Below are positions 44,124-52,485 of a DNA stretch of 53,653 nucleotides, piece after piece. Location: positions 1 to 53,653 of the forward strand of contig CANQRU010000022.1 in NCBI GenBank assembly GCA_947626395.1. The letters run 5' to 3'. A program made the translations under genes and the position numbers. The stretch comes from an uncultured Lachnospiraceae bacterium (GTDB taxonomy: Bacteria > Bacillota > Clostridia > Lachnospirales > Lachnospiraceae). The notes under the pieces are model-generated. The model had not been told where the DNA came from, ran no database searches, and was given only the letters and a program-made list of their open reading frames with translations. Position 1 is the stretch's first letter, and the number at the start of each line of letters is the position of its first letter.

Positions 44124-45449
44124 TCAGTCTCTCTGCCGGAGCACAAAGGCCGGCCGCACCCCGATAGGCGTAGTTACCGCCAGTTCCCTGTCGTCTGTCT
44201 CTCCGGCATCCGGCCTGACCGCCTGCGGATGAATATTGCCATTCACCAGGTCGACCACATAGACGCATCCGGTATCTCCGCCGCTGCCGTCGCCCATAGG
44301 CGTCCGGAGCCAGTAACCGCTGCTGAAGGGGCCCGCGTTCGCTGCAGTCTCCTCCTCTCCGCAGCCATCCACATTCCACAGATATTCCCGGTACTTTAAC
44401 GCCTCTTCCACCGACAGAATGAAATACCGGTCTGTCAGGATCTGGCTCCCCAGACGGCAGAAGCGCAGATCGGATCGGTCAAAGCGTCCGAAGCTGCCCG
44501 GATCGGTGCGCCCCGTGCAGCCGTATTCCACGCCCACGTCTGCTTCCGGAAATACATCCGCGTCCGCCTCCTGCGCCCCCAGCCAGCTGCGGACCGGCGA
44601 CTCCGCATACTCGGAACTTTCTCCGAAATTCACCACCGGGCCGGGATGATAGACATATCCGCTGCTTCCGTCCTCAAGCCGCTCATAGACGTACTCCGAC
44701 CCCGTATTCGCCGGGATCACGGACTCGCACAGAAACAGCGCCAGGCTCTGCTGGCGGCCCACGCCTTCCTCTTCGTAGTTCCGGTCGATACACCGGAAGC
44801 GGTAACTGACGCCGTCCAGCGTCCGCGCTACCACGTCTCCCACATTCCAATGATGCAGCGCGGGAATCGCTCCATCGGCCCACAATACTCCTCCATCCAC
44901 GCCGCCGGAAATGCCCGGGCCTGCTCCTTCTATGCCAGGGGCTCCCAAACCTCCATCGGCTCCTCCCGAACCGGAAAGGCCTGCATCGGCTCCCCCGGCC
45001 GTTCCGCCCGAAACCTCCCGCACCGCGAACCGAACGGCGTAATACGTATCCCCCTGCCACGAAACCGTCTCTTCCGGCGTGCAGGAATATTCCAGCCGCT
45101 GCCCAAATACTGCCGGCAGAACGCTGCCCTCCGGCATATAATTCCTTCCGACCACATAAAACGCCCTGTCAGCGCCGTCCCCCGTCATGCACTGCCCGGC
45201 GGCGGATATCAGCCGCGTGTCGTTCTCCGTTCTGTCCCCCGCCAGAAACCGGCTGTCCGGTATCCCTTGAGGATCCTCGCCGGTAACCGCGGCCTCACAG
45301 GCTTTCACCTTCTCCCACAACTGTCCGAACGCGCAGGCAGCCTTCCCCGGATCCGTTCCGCCCGCACCATACGCCGCGCAGCAGATCCGCAGCGCCATCC
45401 CGGCGGCAAACCCGCCAAGAACAGCAGCCTTTCTCATACTTTTCCCCAT
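44124..45449 (-). CDS. Secreted DUF6273-domain protein
   Basis: 441 residues with an N-terminal signal peptide (KAAVLGGFAAGMALRICCAAYGA). The second half (about 195-440) carries the DUF6273 pattern: HHWNVGDVVARTLDGVSYRF, SPVRSWLG, YWLRTPMGDG and the closing GVRPAFVL. DUF6273 is common in secreted clostridial proteins; its role is unknown. A Gly-rich segment (about 150-190) separates it from the N-terminal part. AGGAAAGGAAG precedes the ATG. First gene of the surface operon, followed after 57 nt by the GLUG protein, so it may take part in presenting or anchoring those large proteins. Confidence 0.85.
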   Translation of the reverse strand: MGKSMRKAAVLGGFAAGMALRICCAAYGAGGTDPGKAACAFGQLWEKVKACEAAVTGEDPQGIPDSRFLAGDRTENDTRLISAAGQCMTGDGADRAFYVVGRNYMPEGSVLPAVFGQRLEYSCTPEETVSWQGDTYYAVRFAVREVSGGTAGGADAGLSGSGGADGGLGAPGIEGAGPGISGGVDGGVLWADGAIPALHHWNVGDVVARTLDGVSYRFRCIDRNYEEEGVGRQQSLALFLCESVIPANTGSEYVYERLEDGSSGYVYHPGPVVNFGESSEYAESPVRSWLGAQEADADVFPEADVGVEYGCTGRTDPGSFGRFDRSDLRFCRLGSQILTDRYFILSVEEALKYREYLWNVDGCGEEETAANAGPFSSGYWLRTPMGDGSGGDTGCVYVVDLVNGNIHPQAVRPDAGETDDRELAVTTPIGVRPAFVLRQRD

Positions 45450-45608
45450 AAACGCTTCCTTTCCTGCCTTTCTGCCCTGAAAATGGGCGCACTAATACAC
45501 CTGTCCGCCGATCCGGCGAATCATCTCTGTACGCAAAACACCCCCTTCGCTTTCTGCACTGTCATCCGGCAATCCTCTGTGATACCATGGTGAAACACCA
45601 ATCAGGAA

Positions 45609-45779
45609 TTATAGAAATTCCAGAAATCCGGCTTCGGTGAATCCTCTGCCAAGATTTGTAATTACAGTATAAGCTGTTACCCCGCCCCGGTCAACCACAA
45701 ATTTAAAGTCATAATATTCGTGCTTGTCTGACAACTCCTCCCGCACTCTCCGGATCGCGTATTTCGCACCGGAAGCCAC
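45609..45779 (-). CDS. Small uncharacterised protein, GTG start
   Basis: A 56-residue frame starting at GTG (45779) with a very strong GGAGGAGGGG site 7 nt upstream. The product begins with ASGAKYAIRRVREELSDKHE, followed by a strand-rich second half (YYDFKFVVDRGGVTAYTVIT). The frame is open further upstream, but those ATG codons lie in or before the mscS terminator and lack ribosome sites. No family recognised and no membrane segment. It lies between the mscS terminator and the surface operon, 159 nt before the DUF6273 gene, and could be the operon's first gene or independent. Confidence 0.5.
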   Translation of the reverse strand: MASGAKYAIRRVREELSDKHEYYDFKFVVDRGGVTAYTVITNLGRGFTEAGFLEFL

Positions 45780-45811
45780 AGAGAGTCCCCTCCTCCCCGA
45801 AAATTCCCACG

Positions 45812-45836
45812 AAAAAAGCGGTACTTCCATACCGCT
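45812..45836 (-). terminator. Intrinsic terminator of the mscS gene
   Basis: AGCGGTA pairs perfectly with TACCGCT around a 6-nt loop, followed by U6 in the minus-strand RNA. The stem overlaps the mscS stop codon by two bases. Confidence 0.85.
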
Positions 45837-47325
45837 ATTTCTGTGCGCCGCCGTTTCCATTTTCTCCATCCGGCATATGTACGACCACCTGTCTGTAAGG
45901 GATCACGATTCCGGCCTCATCAAAGGCGTATTTCAGATCTTCGGTCATCTTCCATTTGGCCGCCCAGTAGTTCTCTTTGGCGATCCAGCCTCTGCCAACC
46001 AGGGTGATCCCGCTCTCTCCCAGGCTGTCCACAAACACCACGACGTCCTCCTCATGCATGATGTCGGGATGCTCATCAAAAAGCCGCCGCAGAATCTCTT
46101 TGGCCGTGCGGATATCGGATTCGTAAGAGATGTCCACGCGGATCTCCAGACGCCGCTTCGGCTCCGCGGTCACATTGATCAGGTTCGCGTTCGACAGCGC
46201 GCCGTTCGGCAGGATCATCTGCCGGTTATCTATCGTATTCAGCGTCGTATAGAACAGGCTCGTAGAGAGGACCGTCCCCTCCGCCGTCCCGCAGACGATA
46301 TAGTCTCCGGGTCTGAAGGGCTTCAGGATCAGAATGATCACGCCGCCGGCGAAATTCGCCAGGAAATCCTGCAGCGAAAGGCTGACCGCCAGCCCGGCCG
46401 AGCCAAGGATCGCCACGATCGACGCCGAACTGACTCCCACCCGCTCCAGCGCCATAAATCCGGCTACGCCGCAGACCAGGACATAGATGACCGAAGAGAG
46501 AAATTCCCGCAGGGACGCGTCCATATGGATCTTCTCAAACGTCCTGTTCAGCGTCTTTCTCAGAAGCCGGGCGATCTGGACGCCGATGATCACGATCAGG
46601 ACGGCGTTCACAATATTGAACCCTATCGTTTTCAGCGCCGGCGCCGCGCTTTTGGCGGCACTCTGAGCCGTCTTCGCGATCGTCCCCGCAGCCGTATGGT
46701 ATGTTTTGGAAAATGTATTCGTCTCCGTCTTCTCCAGAGTAGAGCTGGCCGGCGTGCTGACGATATATTCTGTCTCCGGTTCCGCATCGAAAACGACCTG
46801 GGTCTCCCCGTCTTCACCGATGACATAGCTTTCCGTCCCGGTCTCACCGTCTTCGCTCTCCTCCTGCGCATCTTCCTCCATCCCGGCATCCCCGGAGCCG
46901 GTCTCTTCCGACGATGCCGTCAGCGGTCCCATCGGGGCGCCGGCTCCCGACTCTTCCCCGGAACCATCGCCTGTTACCCCGGCGATGGAACCGCCTGAAG
47001 CAGAAGCATTCTCACCCGGCTCTGCCCCGGACGCTTCTTCCGCCGCCGCATCGGTTCCCGCCTCACCAGCCGTCTCTGCCGCGTCAGACGCGCCGCCTGC
47101 CTCCGACGTTTCGGCAGCTTCGGCCGTCTCTTCCGCATCGATCGCCTCCGACGTTCCTGCAGCGCCAGCCGTCTCTGCCGCATCGTCCGTCCCGCTCGCA
47201 TCGGCTGTTTCCGCAGCATCCGCCGTGCCGGCCGCTCCCGCAGTCTCAGCCGTCCCTTCCGCGCCTGAATGTCCCGCGTTCTCTTCCTCAATATTCTCTA
47301 AGGTTTCTTCCAGATCACCGATCAT
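45835..47325 (-). CDS. MscS-family mechanosensitive channel with acidic N-terminal domain
   Basis: 496 residues. The MscS core starts near residue 225: three membrane segments, the pore helix region AILGSAGLAVSLSLQDFLANFAGG, and a cytoplasmic beta domain with LKPFRPGDYI and LPNGALSNANLINVT. It opens under membrane tension to release solutes during osmotic downshock. The first 220 residues are unusual: about residues 18-130 are almost only Ala, Glu, Thr, Gly, Ser and Asp in degenerate repeats, followed by another acidic stretch. By MscS topology this part would be outside the membrane, yet no signal peptide is seen. GGGAG precedes the ATG. Probably co-transcribed with glgB (75 nt gap). Confidence 0.9.
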   Translation of the reverse strand: MIGDLEETLENIEEENAGHSGAEGTAETAGAAGTADAAETADASGTDDAAETAGAAGTSEAIDAEETAEAAETSEAGGASDAAETAGEAGTDAAAEEASGAEPGENASASGGSIAGVTGDGSGEESGAGAPMGPLTASSEETGSGDAGMEEDAQEESEDGETGTESYVIGEDGETQVVFDAEPETEYIVSTPASSTLEKTETNTFSKTYHTAAGTIAKTAQSAAKSAAPALKTIGFNIVNAVLIVIIGVQIARLLRKTLNRTFEKIHMDASLREFLSSVIYVLVCGVAGFMALERVGVSSASIVAILGSAGLAVSLSLQDFLANFAGGVIILILKPFRPGDYIVCGTAEGTVLSTSLFYTTLNTIDNRQMILPNGALSNANLINVTAEPKRRLEIRVDISYESDIRTAKEILRRLFDEHPDIMHEEDVVVFVDSLGESGITLVGRGWIAKENYWAAKWKMTEDLKYAFDEAGIVIPYRQVVVHMPDGENGNGGAQK

Positions 47326-47400
47326 TTCCCGATATCTCCCGTCCTGTTTGCCCAGTCCGTCCTGCCGGACCGTATCTTATCTGTTCCGCGGTCTTCTGTA

Positions 47401-50073
47401 TCACCCGGCATCCCGGATGCAGTGAAAGATCTGCACACCCAGCGGCGCCAGACGGATGGAAACAGACTCTTCCCGGCCGTCGCACTCTATCGGACGGCTG
47501 ACGGCCGCCCGCGGATTGACCCTGCCGCTTCCGCCGTACTCCGCCGCGTCGCTGTTAAAGATCTCTTTGTATTTTCCATGGAACGGTACGCCGATCCGCC
47601 GTTTCTCATGGGCCACCGGAGCAAAATTGCAGACCACCAGAAGCGTCTCTTCCGGAGATGCAGACCGCCGCAGATATACCAGAATATTCTCCTGGCTGCT
47701 CAGACAGTCGATCCACTCAAAGCCCTCCGGCTGATCGTCCAGCGCGTAAAGCGCCGGATGCGAGCGGTAGAAATGCAGCAGCGCTTTGACATACTGCCGG
47801 AACTGCCTCTGAAGGACGCGCTGTTCATGCGCAGCCTGCGCGGCTTCCATGGCCATCTCCGCCGCAGCCTGCTCCGCTCCCGCGGCTTCTGTCTCCGTGT
47901 TCTGCTCCGTTCCTGCGGCTTCTTCCGCCTTCTCCGCCGCGGCTTTCACATTCTCCGCCGCTGCCGCGTCCGCTGAATCCAGCACGTCCCACGGCAGACT
48001 CACATTCTCATCCCAGGCTTCCGTCATGCCCATATCCTGTCCCATGAACAGCAGCTTCTTCCCCGGATGGGTCATCCAGTATCCGTACGCCGCCCGCAGA
48101 TTGGCAAGCTTCGCATCCAGCGTCTCGCCCGGCATCCTGGAAACCATGGATCCGCGCCCATGTCCCATCTCGTTATGCGGGAACGCCAGAATGAATTCCT
48201 CGCTGTAGGCGTACAGCAGGCTGAATGTCAGCTCCCCATACCGCTGATGACGGAAATACGGGTCGTACCGCATATAGCCAAGAAGTCCCTCCAGCCAGCC
48301 GCTGTTCCATTTGTAATCAAATCCCAGCGCTTCATCCGCACCGCCGGTCACCTGCGGCCAGGCCGTAGACTCCTCGGCGATCAGCACCGCGCCGTCCTCT
48401 CTCTTATGGAAACAGGCCGCAAGACGTTTCAGGAAATCCACCGCGTCCAGATTCTCATTGCCGCCGTAGATATTCGGGATCCACTGGCCGGGAGCTTTCC
48501 CGTAATCCAGATAGAGCATCGCCGACACCGAATCCGCGCGGATGCCGTCGGCGTGATAGACCTCCGCCCAGTACACCGCGTTCGCGATCAGGAAATTCGC
48601 CACCTGCAGACGTCTGTAATTGAAGATCAGGGTCCCCCACTGGGGATGTGTTCCCTGCCGCGGATCCTTATGCTCATAGACGCAGCTGCCGTCGAAGCAG
48701 GCCAGCCCCACCAGATCCCGCGGGAACTGAGCCGGGGCCCAGTCCAGGATGACTCCGATCCCCTGCCCGTGCATATAATCCATAAAATACTGAAAATCGT
48801 CCGGCGAGCCGTGACGGCTGGTGGGCGCGTAATACCCGGTGATCTGATAGCCCAGCGACGCGTCCAGAGGATGCTCCATCACCGGCATCAGTTCCACATG
48901 GGTATAGCCCATCTCCTTCACATAGGCGGCAAGCTTCACCGCCAGCTCCCGGTAATTAAGGAACCCGGCCGCCGCGCCCGCAGTCTGAGCCGCCGCCCCG
49001 GCATCTTCCGGCCTCTCCGGAACCGCGCCCGCGGGCTGCACCGCGTTATCCGCATCCGTCCCTCTCCCTGCACGCATCCACGATCCCAGATGCACCTCGT
49101 AGACCGACATCGGCGCCTGCTTCGCCGTCCCGCATCCTTCCGCGCGCCTGGCCATCCATTCCTGATCATGCCATTCAAAATGAGAGACATCCCATACGAT
49201 CGACGCATTATGGGGCCGTACCTCCGCATAGGTTCCGTAAGGATCCGCTTTCAGCATCGGGATCCCGTTCGCAGCCTTCACTTCGTATTTATAGACCGCT
49301 CCCTGCGCGACGCCGGGAATAAACAGCTCGAACACGCCGTAACTGCCCAGCCGCCGCATCTGATGGCGCCTGCCGTCCCACAGATTGAAATCACCGACCA
49401 CACTGACGCGCATGGCGCATGGCGCCCACACGGCGAAATACGTCCCCGCCACGCCGCCGATCTCCATCGGATGCGCGCCCAGCTTCTCATAGACATGATA
49501 ATGCACGCCCGCGTCGAATTTCTTCAGATCCGCCTCCGCAAGCTGCGGACCGTACGCGTAAGGGTCATGGATCGTCTGAACCGTACCGTTATCGTAGGTT
49601 ACTTCCAATGTATATGACGGAATCGTCTCTCCCGGCAGAAGCGCCGCGAAAAATCCGGCCTCATCGGCCAGCTCCATGGGCCAGGACTCCTCCTGCGCGA
49701 CGCCGTCCTGCAGATCTTCCTGCGCTTCTTTCCGCAGCCCGCTGCGCGGCTCTTCCTGCAGCCCCTGCCGCAGCTTCTCCCGCGGCTCTTCCTGCAGTTC
49801 TTTCAGCAGTTCCGGGGTCTGCGCCTTTTCCGCCAGCAGCTGCCGTTTCGCGGAATCCGGCGCTGCCGCCATGTGAACCGGCGCTGCCGCCGTGCGAGCC
49901 GACTCCGCCGCCGTGTGAACCGTAACCGCAGCCGCGGTCGGAATAAACGCCTGTATCAAAATTCCCTGGGGCACGATATGCGGCCCCAGCAGCCTGTGCG
50001 GATCGCTGGCCTCCGAATAAACAAGTTCTTCGATGGCGGCCCAGTCCATCAGGGAATACAGTGTATCGGTCAT
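47401..50073 (-). CDS. glgB: 1,4-alpha-glucan branching enzyme
   Basis: 890 residues (typical 630-730). It creates alpha-1,6 branches in glycogen. Family blocks: N-terminal LLGPHIV, CBM48-like FAVWAPCAMRVSVVGDFNLWDGR, then the GH13 barrel with YTHVELMPVMEHP, DGIRADSVSAMLYLDY (nucleophile D), IAEESTAWP (acid/base E) and HNEMGHG. Two inserts explain the excess length. One at about residues 48-135 is Ala-rich, then has tandem LQEEPR-type units of about 12 residues. A second at about 700-748 is Ala/Glu-rich. GGAGGG precedes the ATG and a promoter lies 50-80 nt upstream. Confidence 0.95.
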   Translation of the reverse strand: MTDTLYSLMDWAAIEELVYSEASDPHRLLGPHIVPQGILIQAFIPTAAAVTVHTAAESARTAAAPVHMAAAPDSAKRQLLAEKAQTPELLKELQEEPREKLRQGLQEEPRSGLRKEAQEDLQDGVAQEESWPMELADEAGFFAALLPGETIPSYTLEVTYDNGTVQTIHDPYAYGPQLAEADLKKFDAGVHYHVYEKLGAHPMEIGGVAGTYFAVWAPCAMRVSVVGDFNLWDGRRHQMRRLGSYGVFELFIPGVAQGAVYKYEVKAANGIPMLKADPYGTYAEVRPHNASIVWDVSHFEWHDQEWMARRAEGCGTAKQAPMSVYEVHLGSWMRAGRGTDADNAVQPAGAVPERPEDAGAAAQTAGAAAGFLNYRELAVKLAAYVKEMGYTHVELMPVMEHPLDASLGYQITGYYAPTSRHGSPDDFQYFMDYMHGQGIGVILDWAPAQFPRDLVGLACFDGSCVYEHKDPRQGTHPQWGTLIFNYRRLQVANFLIANAVYWAEVYHADGIRADSVSAMLYLDYGKAPGQWIPNIYGGNENLDAVDFLKRLAACFHKREDGAVLIAEESTAWPQVTGGADEALGFDYKWNSGWLEGLLGYMRYDPYFRHQRYGELTFSLLYAYSEEFILAFPHNEMGHGRGSMVSRMPGETLDAKLANLRAAYGYWMTHPGKKLLFMGQDMGMTEAWDENVSLPWDVLDSADAAAAENVKAAAEKAEEAAGTEQNTETEAAGAEQAAAEMAMEAAQAAHEQRVLQRQFRQYVKALLHFYRSHPALYALDDQPEGFEWIDCLSSQENILVYLRRSASPEETLLVVCNFAPVAHEKRRIGVPFHGKYKEIFNSDAAEYGGSGRVNPRAAVSRPIECDGREESVSIRLAPLGVQIFHCIRDAG
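49709..49811 (-). repeat. In-frame repeats in the glgB N-terminal insert
   Basis: Degenerate units of about 36-39 bp encoding ELQEEPREKLRQG, LQEEPRSGLRKEA and QEDLQDGV. Two neighbouring units share the stretch CTGCAGGAAGAGCCGCG. Such coding repeats can change length by slippage or recombination. Confidence 0.7.
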
Positions 50074-50122
50074 GGAGCAGTCCCTCCTTTTGAGAATCCG
50101 TGTCTATCTGTTCTTATCTCAT

Positions 50123-50151
50123 AGTTTACCATTATTTTCAGATAAATACAA
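50123..50151 (-). promoter_or_regulatory. glgB promoter candidate
   Basis: TTGTAT, a 17-nt spacer and TAAACT, in the gap after the DUF3810 stop. Confidence 0.45.
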
Positions 50152-50169
50152 ACATTACCGGCAGAATTT

Positions 50170-51339
50170 TCACTCTCTGTAATACGCCAGCATCAGATCC
50201 ACCATACGGCCGTAGCTTTTCACGCCGTCGGACTGGCTGTTGATCTTCAGATAGGTATCATTCACCTGGTTGGCGACCTCGGCCACCCTGCCTTCATAAC
50301 GGTTCCAGAACGCGTTATTGGCGGCGAGATCCGCCCGGGTCTGTTCATTCAGCTGTGCGTAAAGTCCCATGTAGACCTCCATATCCTGAGCCGCCAGCGC
50401 ATTGCCCGCGTAGACCCAGCCGGTCAGATAGCCGCTGTAGCGGAAGGACGGATCTTCCGAGCCGATACATGCAAGATAGCCTATAAAGTTCGCCTCATCC
50501 TCACGCATAAATCCCCGCAGATGGGAAAGTTCATGGCAGATCGCGTGCGGAATATCATAGGCGGTCATGGCCCGGTTGTAATTGGCCTCCACGGTAAACG
50601 GCGAATAGACGCCGGACAGCTGCTGCACCGACAATATCCACGGCACCGCAAGCGGCTTCGGCTGCGGATAATATCCGGACAGCTGCGGATAGATCTCCCC
50701 CAGACCGGCCATAGCGCGCTGCCCTTCGGCGTTCCAGTCCTGGCTGTAGGGAGTCGTATCCACCGTTTCATTCACCTTCTCCGTGAGATATTCACAGAGT
50801 GCGGTCAGTTCCTCCACCGAGGAGTCGCGCACATCCAGTTCCAGATAGCTGGAAAATGGCCTTCGGTAGTAATTGACGCCGCAGCAGGCCGTATAGAGAA
50901 ACGCCAGAAGCCCCAGGATCAGACAGGCAGAGGAGAACCAGGCGGCAGCCGCCGCTGATGCGGGCTCCGTCCGTATTATCACTTTCCGAATATGGGACGC
51001 AGTATACAGAATCAGCCAGATTATGCCGGCATAAAGCAGTATTTCTACCACTGAAAATGGGAAAATGCCGAAAATACGGCCATATATCCCCACAATCCAC
51101 GGATACACGGTAACTGCGTACCATTCTCCGAACGCAGTATATCCTCCGACGGCCGTGCCGGCAGACGGAAACTGACCGGCGGCGCTGCGCGCCGCCAGCT
51201 GCAGGATCCCCGCTACGGCCAGCAATACCATTCCGGCCGCTGCGGCACCGGCATGGCGCCGTGCGGTTTTCATTTTGCCGTTATGTAAATGATCCTTCGT
51301 CTTCCCGAGCTGCTCCTGAGGCGTTCCCCTGTGCGTCAT
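50170..51339 (-). CDS. DUF3810 membrane protein with HExxH motif
   Basis: 389 residues. Three N-terminal membrane segments (about 30-50, 95-115 and 130-155) precede an extracytoplasmic domain containing ICHELSHLRGFMREDEANFIGYLA near residue 265-290. HELSH fits the HExxH zinc site of metalloproteases, and the downstream EDEANFIGY supplies a possible third ligand (E). DUF3810 proteins are therefore suspected membrane metallopeptidases, without known substrate. GGAGAAATT precedes the ATG. Divergent from lepB, so the two share a promoter region. Confidence 0.87.
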   Translation of the reverse strand: MTHRGTPQEQLGKTKDHLHNGKMKTARRHAGAAAAGMVLLAVAGILQLAARSAAGQFPSAGTAVGGYTAFGEWYAVTVYPWIVGIYGRIFGIFPFSVVEILLYAGIIWLILYTASHIRKVIIRTEPASAAAAAWFSSACLILGLLAFLYTACCGVNYYRRPFSSYLELDVRDSSVEELTALCEYLTEKVNETVDTTPYSQDWNAEGQRAMAGLGEIYPQLSGYYPQPKPLAVPWILSVQQLSGVYSPFTVEANYNRAMTAYDIPHAICHELSHLRGFMREDEANFIGYLACIGSEDPSFRYSGYLTGWVYAGNALAAQDMEVYMGLYAQLNEQTRADLAANNAFWNRYEGRVAEVANQVNDTYLKINSQSDGVKSYGRMVDLMLAYYRE

Positions 51340-51418
51340 AATTTCTCCTGCCGTATTCTTTCGTCTTCCGCAGCGCGGCGTCCCGCGTATTCAAGCGCCG
51401 CTTACCGCTCCTGGGAAA

Positions 51419-51424
51419 AGTATA
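51419..51424 (-). promoter_or_regulatory. Extended -10 promoter of the DUF3810 gene
   Basis: TATACT preceded by TGG (TGnTATACT extended -10) on the minus strand. No good -35 at 17 nt. Confidence 0.5.
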
Positions 51425-51478
51425 CCACATCCCGTCCCCGCTACATATAAATTTTTTCTTACCATTTTCAAAAAGCCC

Positions 51479-51507
51479 TTGCAGATTGGCGGAATCTCAT
51501 TTACACT
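51479..51507 (+). promoter_or_regulatory. lepB promoter
   Basis: TTGCAG, a 17-nt spacer and TACACT, leaving a leader of about 30 nt before the ATG. Confidence 0.55.
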
Positions 51508-51545
51508 GGATAAGGAAACGGGAGAAAGAAGGTCAGAGCTGACTT

Positions 51546-52202
51546 ATGAAGAATAGAGACAATGCAGATAAGAGGGAACAGATCCGCGCAGAGGAGGAGC
51601 CGCTCGACTGGAAGCGGGAACTCCTGAGCTGGATCGAGATTCTGGTAATTGCGGCTGTCGCGGCGTTTATCCTGGATACATTTATCATCGCCAACAGCCG
51701 CGTCCCCAGCGGTTCCATGGAAAACACGATCATGACCGGCGACCGGGTCATCGGCTCCCGGCTAAGCTACACCTTCGGAGAACCGGAGCGGGGAGACATC
51801 GCGATCTTTGTCTTCGGTTACAATTGCCGCGGGTGCGGCGTGGAATATCAGAAGTCTCCGGAAGGCGTCTGCCCCTCCTGCGGACGGTCGGACCGCCGCA
51901 ACAAAGTCATTTATTACGTGAAGCGCGTCATCGGCGAACCGGGGGATATCGTAGATATCCACGACGGCCACGTCTATCTGAACGGTTCAGAGACTCCGGA
52001 GGAAGAGCCCTATCTCTCCGAAGAGATGATCACCCCGCAGGCGCTGCATTACGAAGTGCCGGAAGGCCATTACCTGATGCTGGGCGACAACCGGAATTAC
52101 TCACTGGACGCCCGTTTCTGGCGCTACACCTACATCGACGAAGATCAGATGGTCGCCAAGGTACTGTTCCGGTATTTCCCGAAGATCAGCCTGCTGAAAT
52201 GA
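51546..52202 (+). CDS. lepB: Signal peptidase I with zinc-ribbon-like insert
   Basis: 218 residues. It cleaves signal peptides on the outer face of the membrane. One N-terminal helix (about 28-48) is followed by SRVPSGSMENT with catalytic S57, and YYVKRVIGEPGD with catalytic K126. The closing box is HYLMLGDNRNYSLDARFW. Between strands, C94-x2-C97 and C109-x2-C112 form a zinc-ribbon-like knuckle pair immediately before the lysine strand, which most signal peptidases I lack. The ribosome site is weak (AAGG 14 nt upstream) but no better start exists. Own promoter and a strong terminator, so monocistronic. Confidence 0.94.
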   Translation: MKNRDNADKREQIRAEEEPLDWKRELLSWIEILVIAAVAAFILDTFIIANSRVPSGSMENTIMTGDRVIGSRLSYTFGEPERGDIAIFVFGYNCRGCGVEYQKSPEGVCPSCGRSDRRNKVIYYVKRVIGEPGDIVDIHDGHVYLNGSETPEEEPYLSEEMITPQALHYEVPEGHYLMLGDNRNYSLDARFWRYTYIDEDQMVAKVLFRYFPKISLLK

Positions 52203-52213
52203 GTCGGATCACC

Positions 52214-52272
52214 GGCATCTCCGTTTCTGAGATCTTTTACACATTGGTCTCAGACAACGGAGATGCCTTTTT
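52214..52272 (+). terminator. Intrinsic terminator after lepB
   Basis: GGCATCTCCGT pairs perfectly with ACGGAGATGCC (11 bp), with an additional inner CTGAGA/TCTCAG stem, followed by TTTTT. Confidence 0.9.
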
Positions 52273-52438
52273 ATAACCGCTTCTTCTGAAAATTTTATCG
52301 GAATATTACTTGCCGCTGTTCAGATCTTCTGCTAAAATAAAATCCAGGATCAGTCAGTTTATTCATGATTTTCGAACGGAGAATCTCCGGGAGATCCGGA
52401 TACTTTTAACATCACATTTTCTGCCTTGCTTTTTGCTA

Positions 52439-52468
52439 TTTACAGCCAGGTTCTTTTTGATGTACAAT
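52439..52468 (+). promoter_or_regulatory. Promoter-like sequence before rpn
   Basis: TTTACA, an 18-nt spacer and TACAAT (both 5 of 6). The predicted start (about 52475) would fall at the end of the GGGGG ribosome site, so a functional mRNA from it is doubtful. Confidence 0.35.
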
Positions 52469-52485
52469 AAGGGGGTAAATAATTT

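Noticed and set aside
44124-45449. Diversity-generating retroelement target (C-type-lectin-like variable protein)
   Set aside because: The DUF6273 C-terminus loosely recalls such domains, but no reverse transcriptase, template repeat or adenine-biased variable region is present.
45609-45869. 86-codon version of the small gene starting at 45869
   Set aside because: Its ATG codons overlap the mscS end and terminator and lack ribosome sites. The GTG at 45779 with GGAGGAGGGG is far better.
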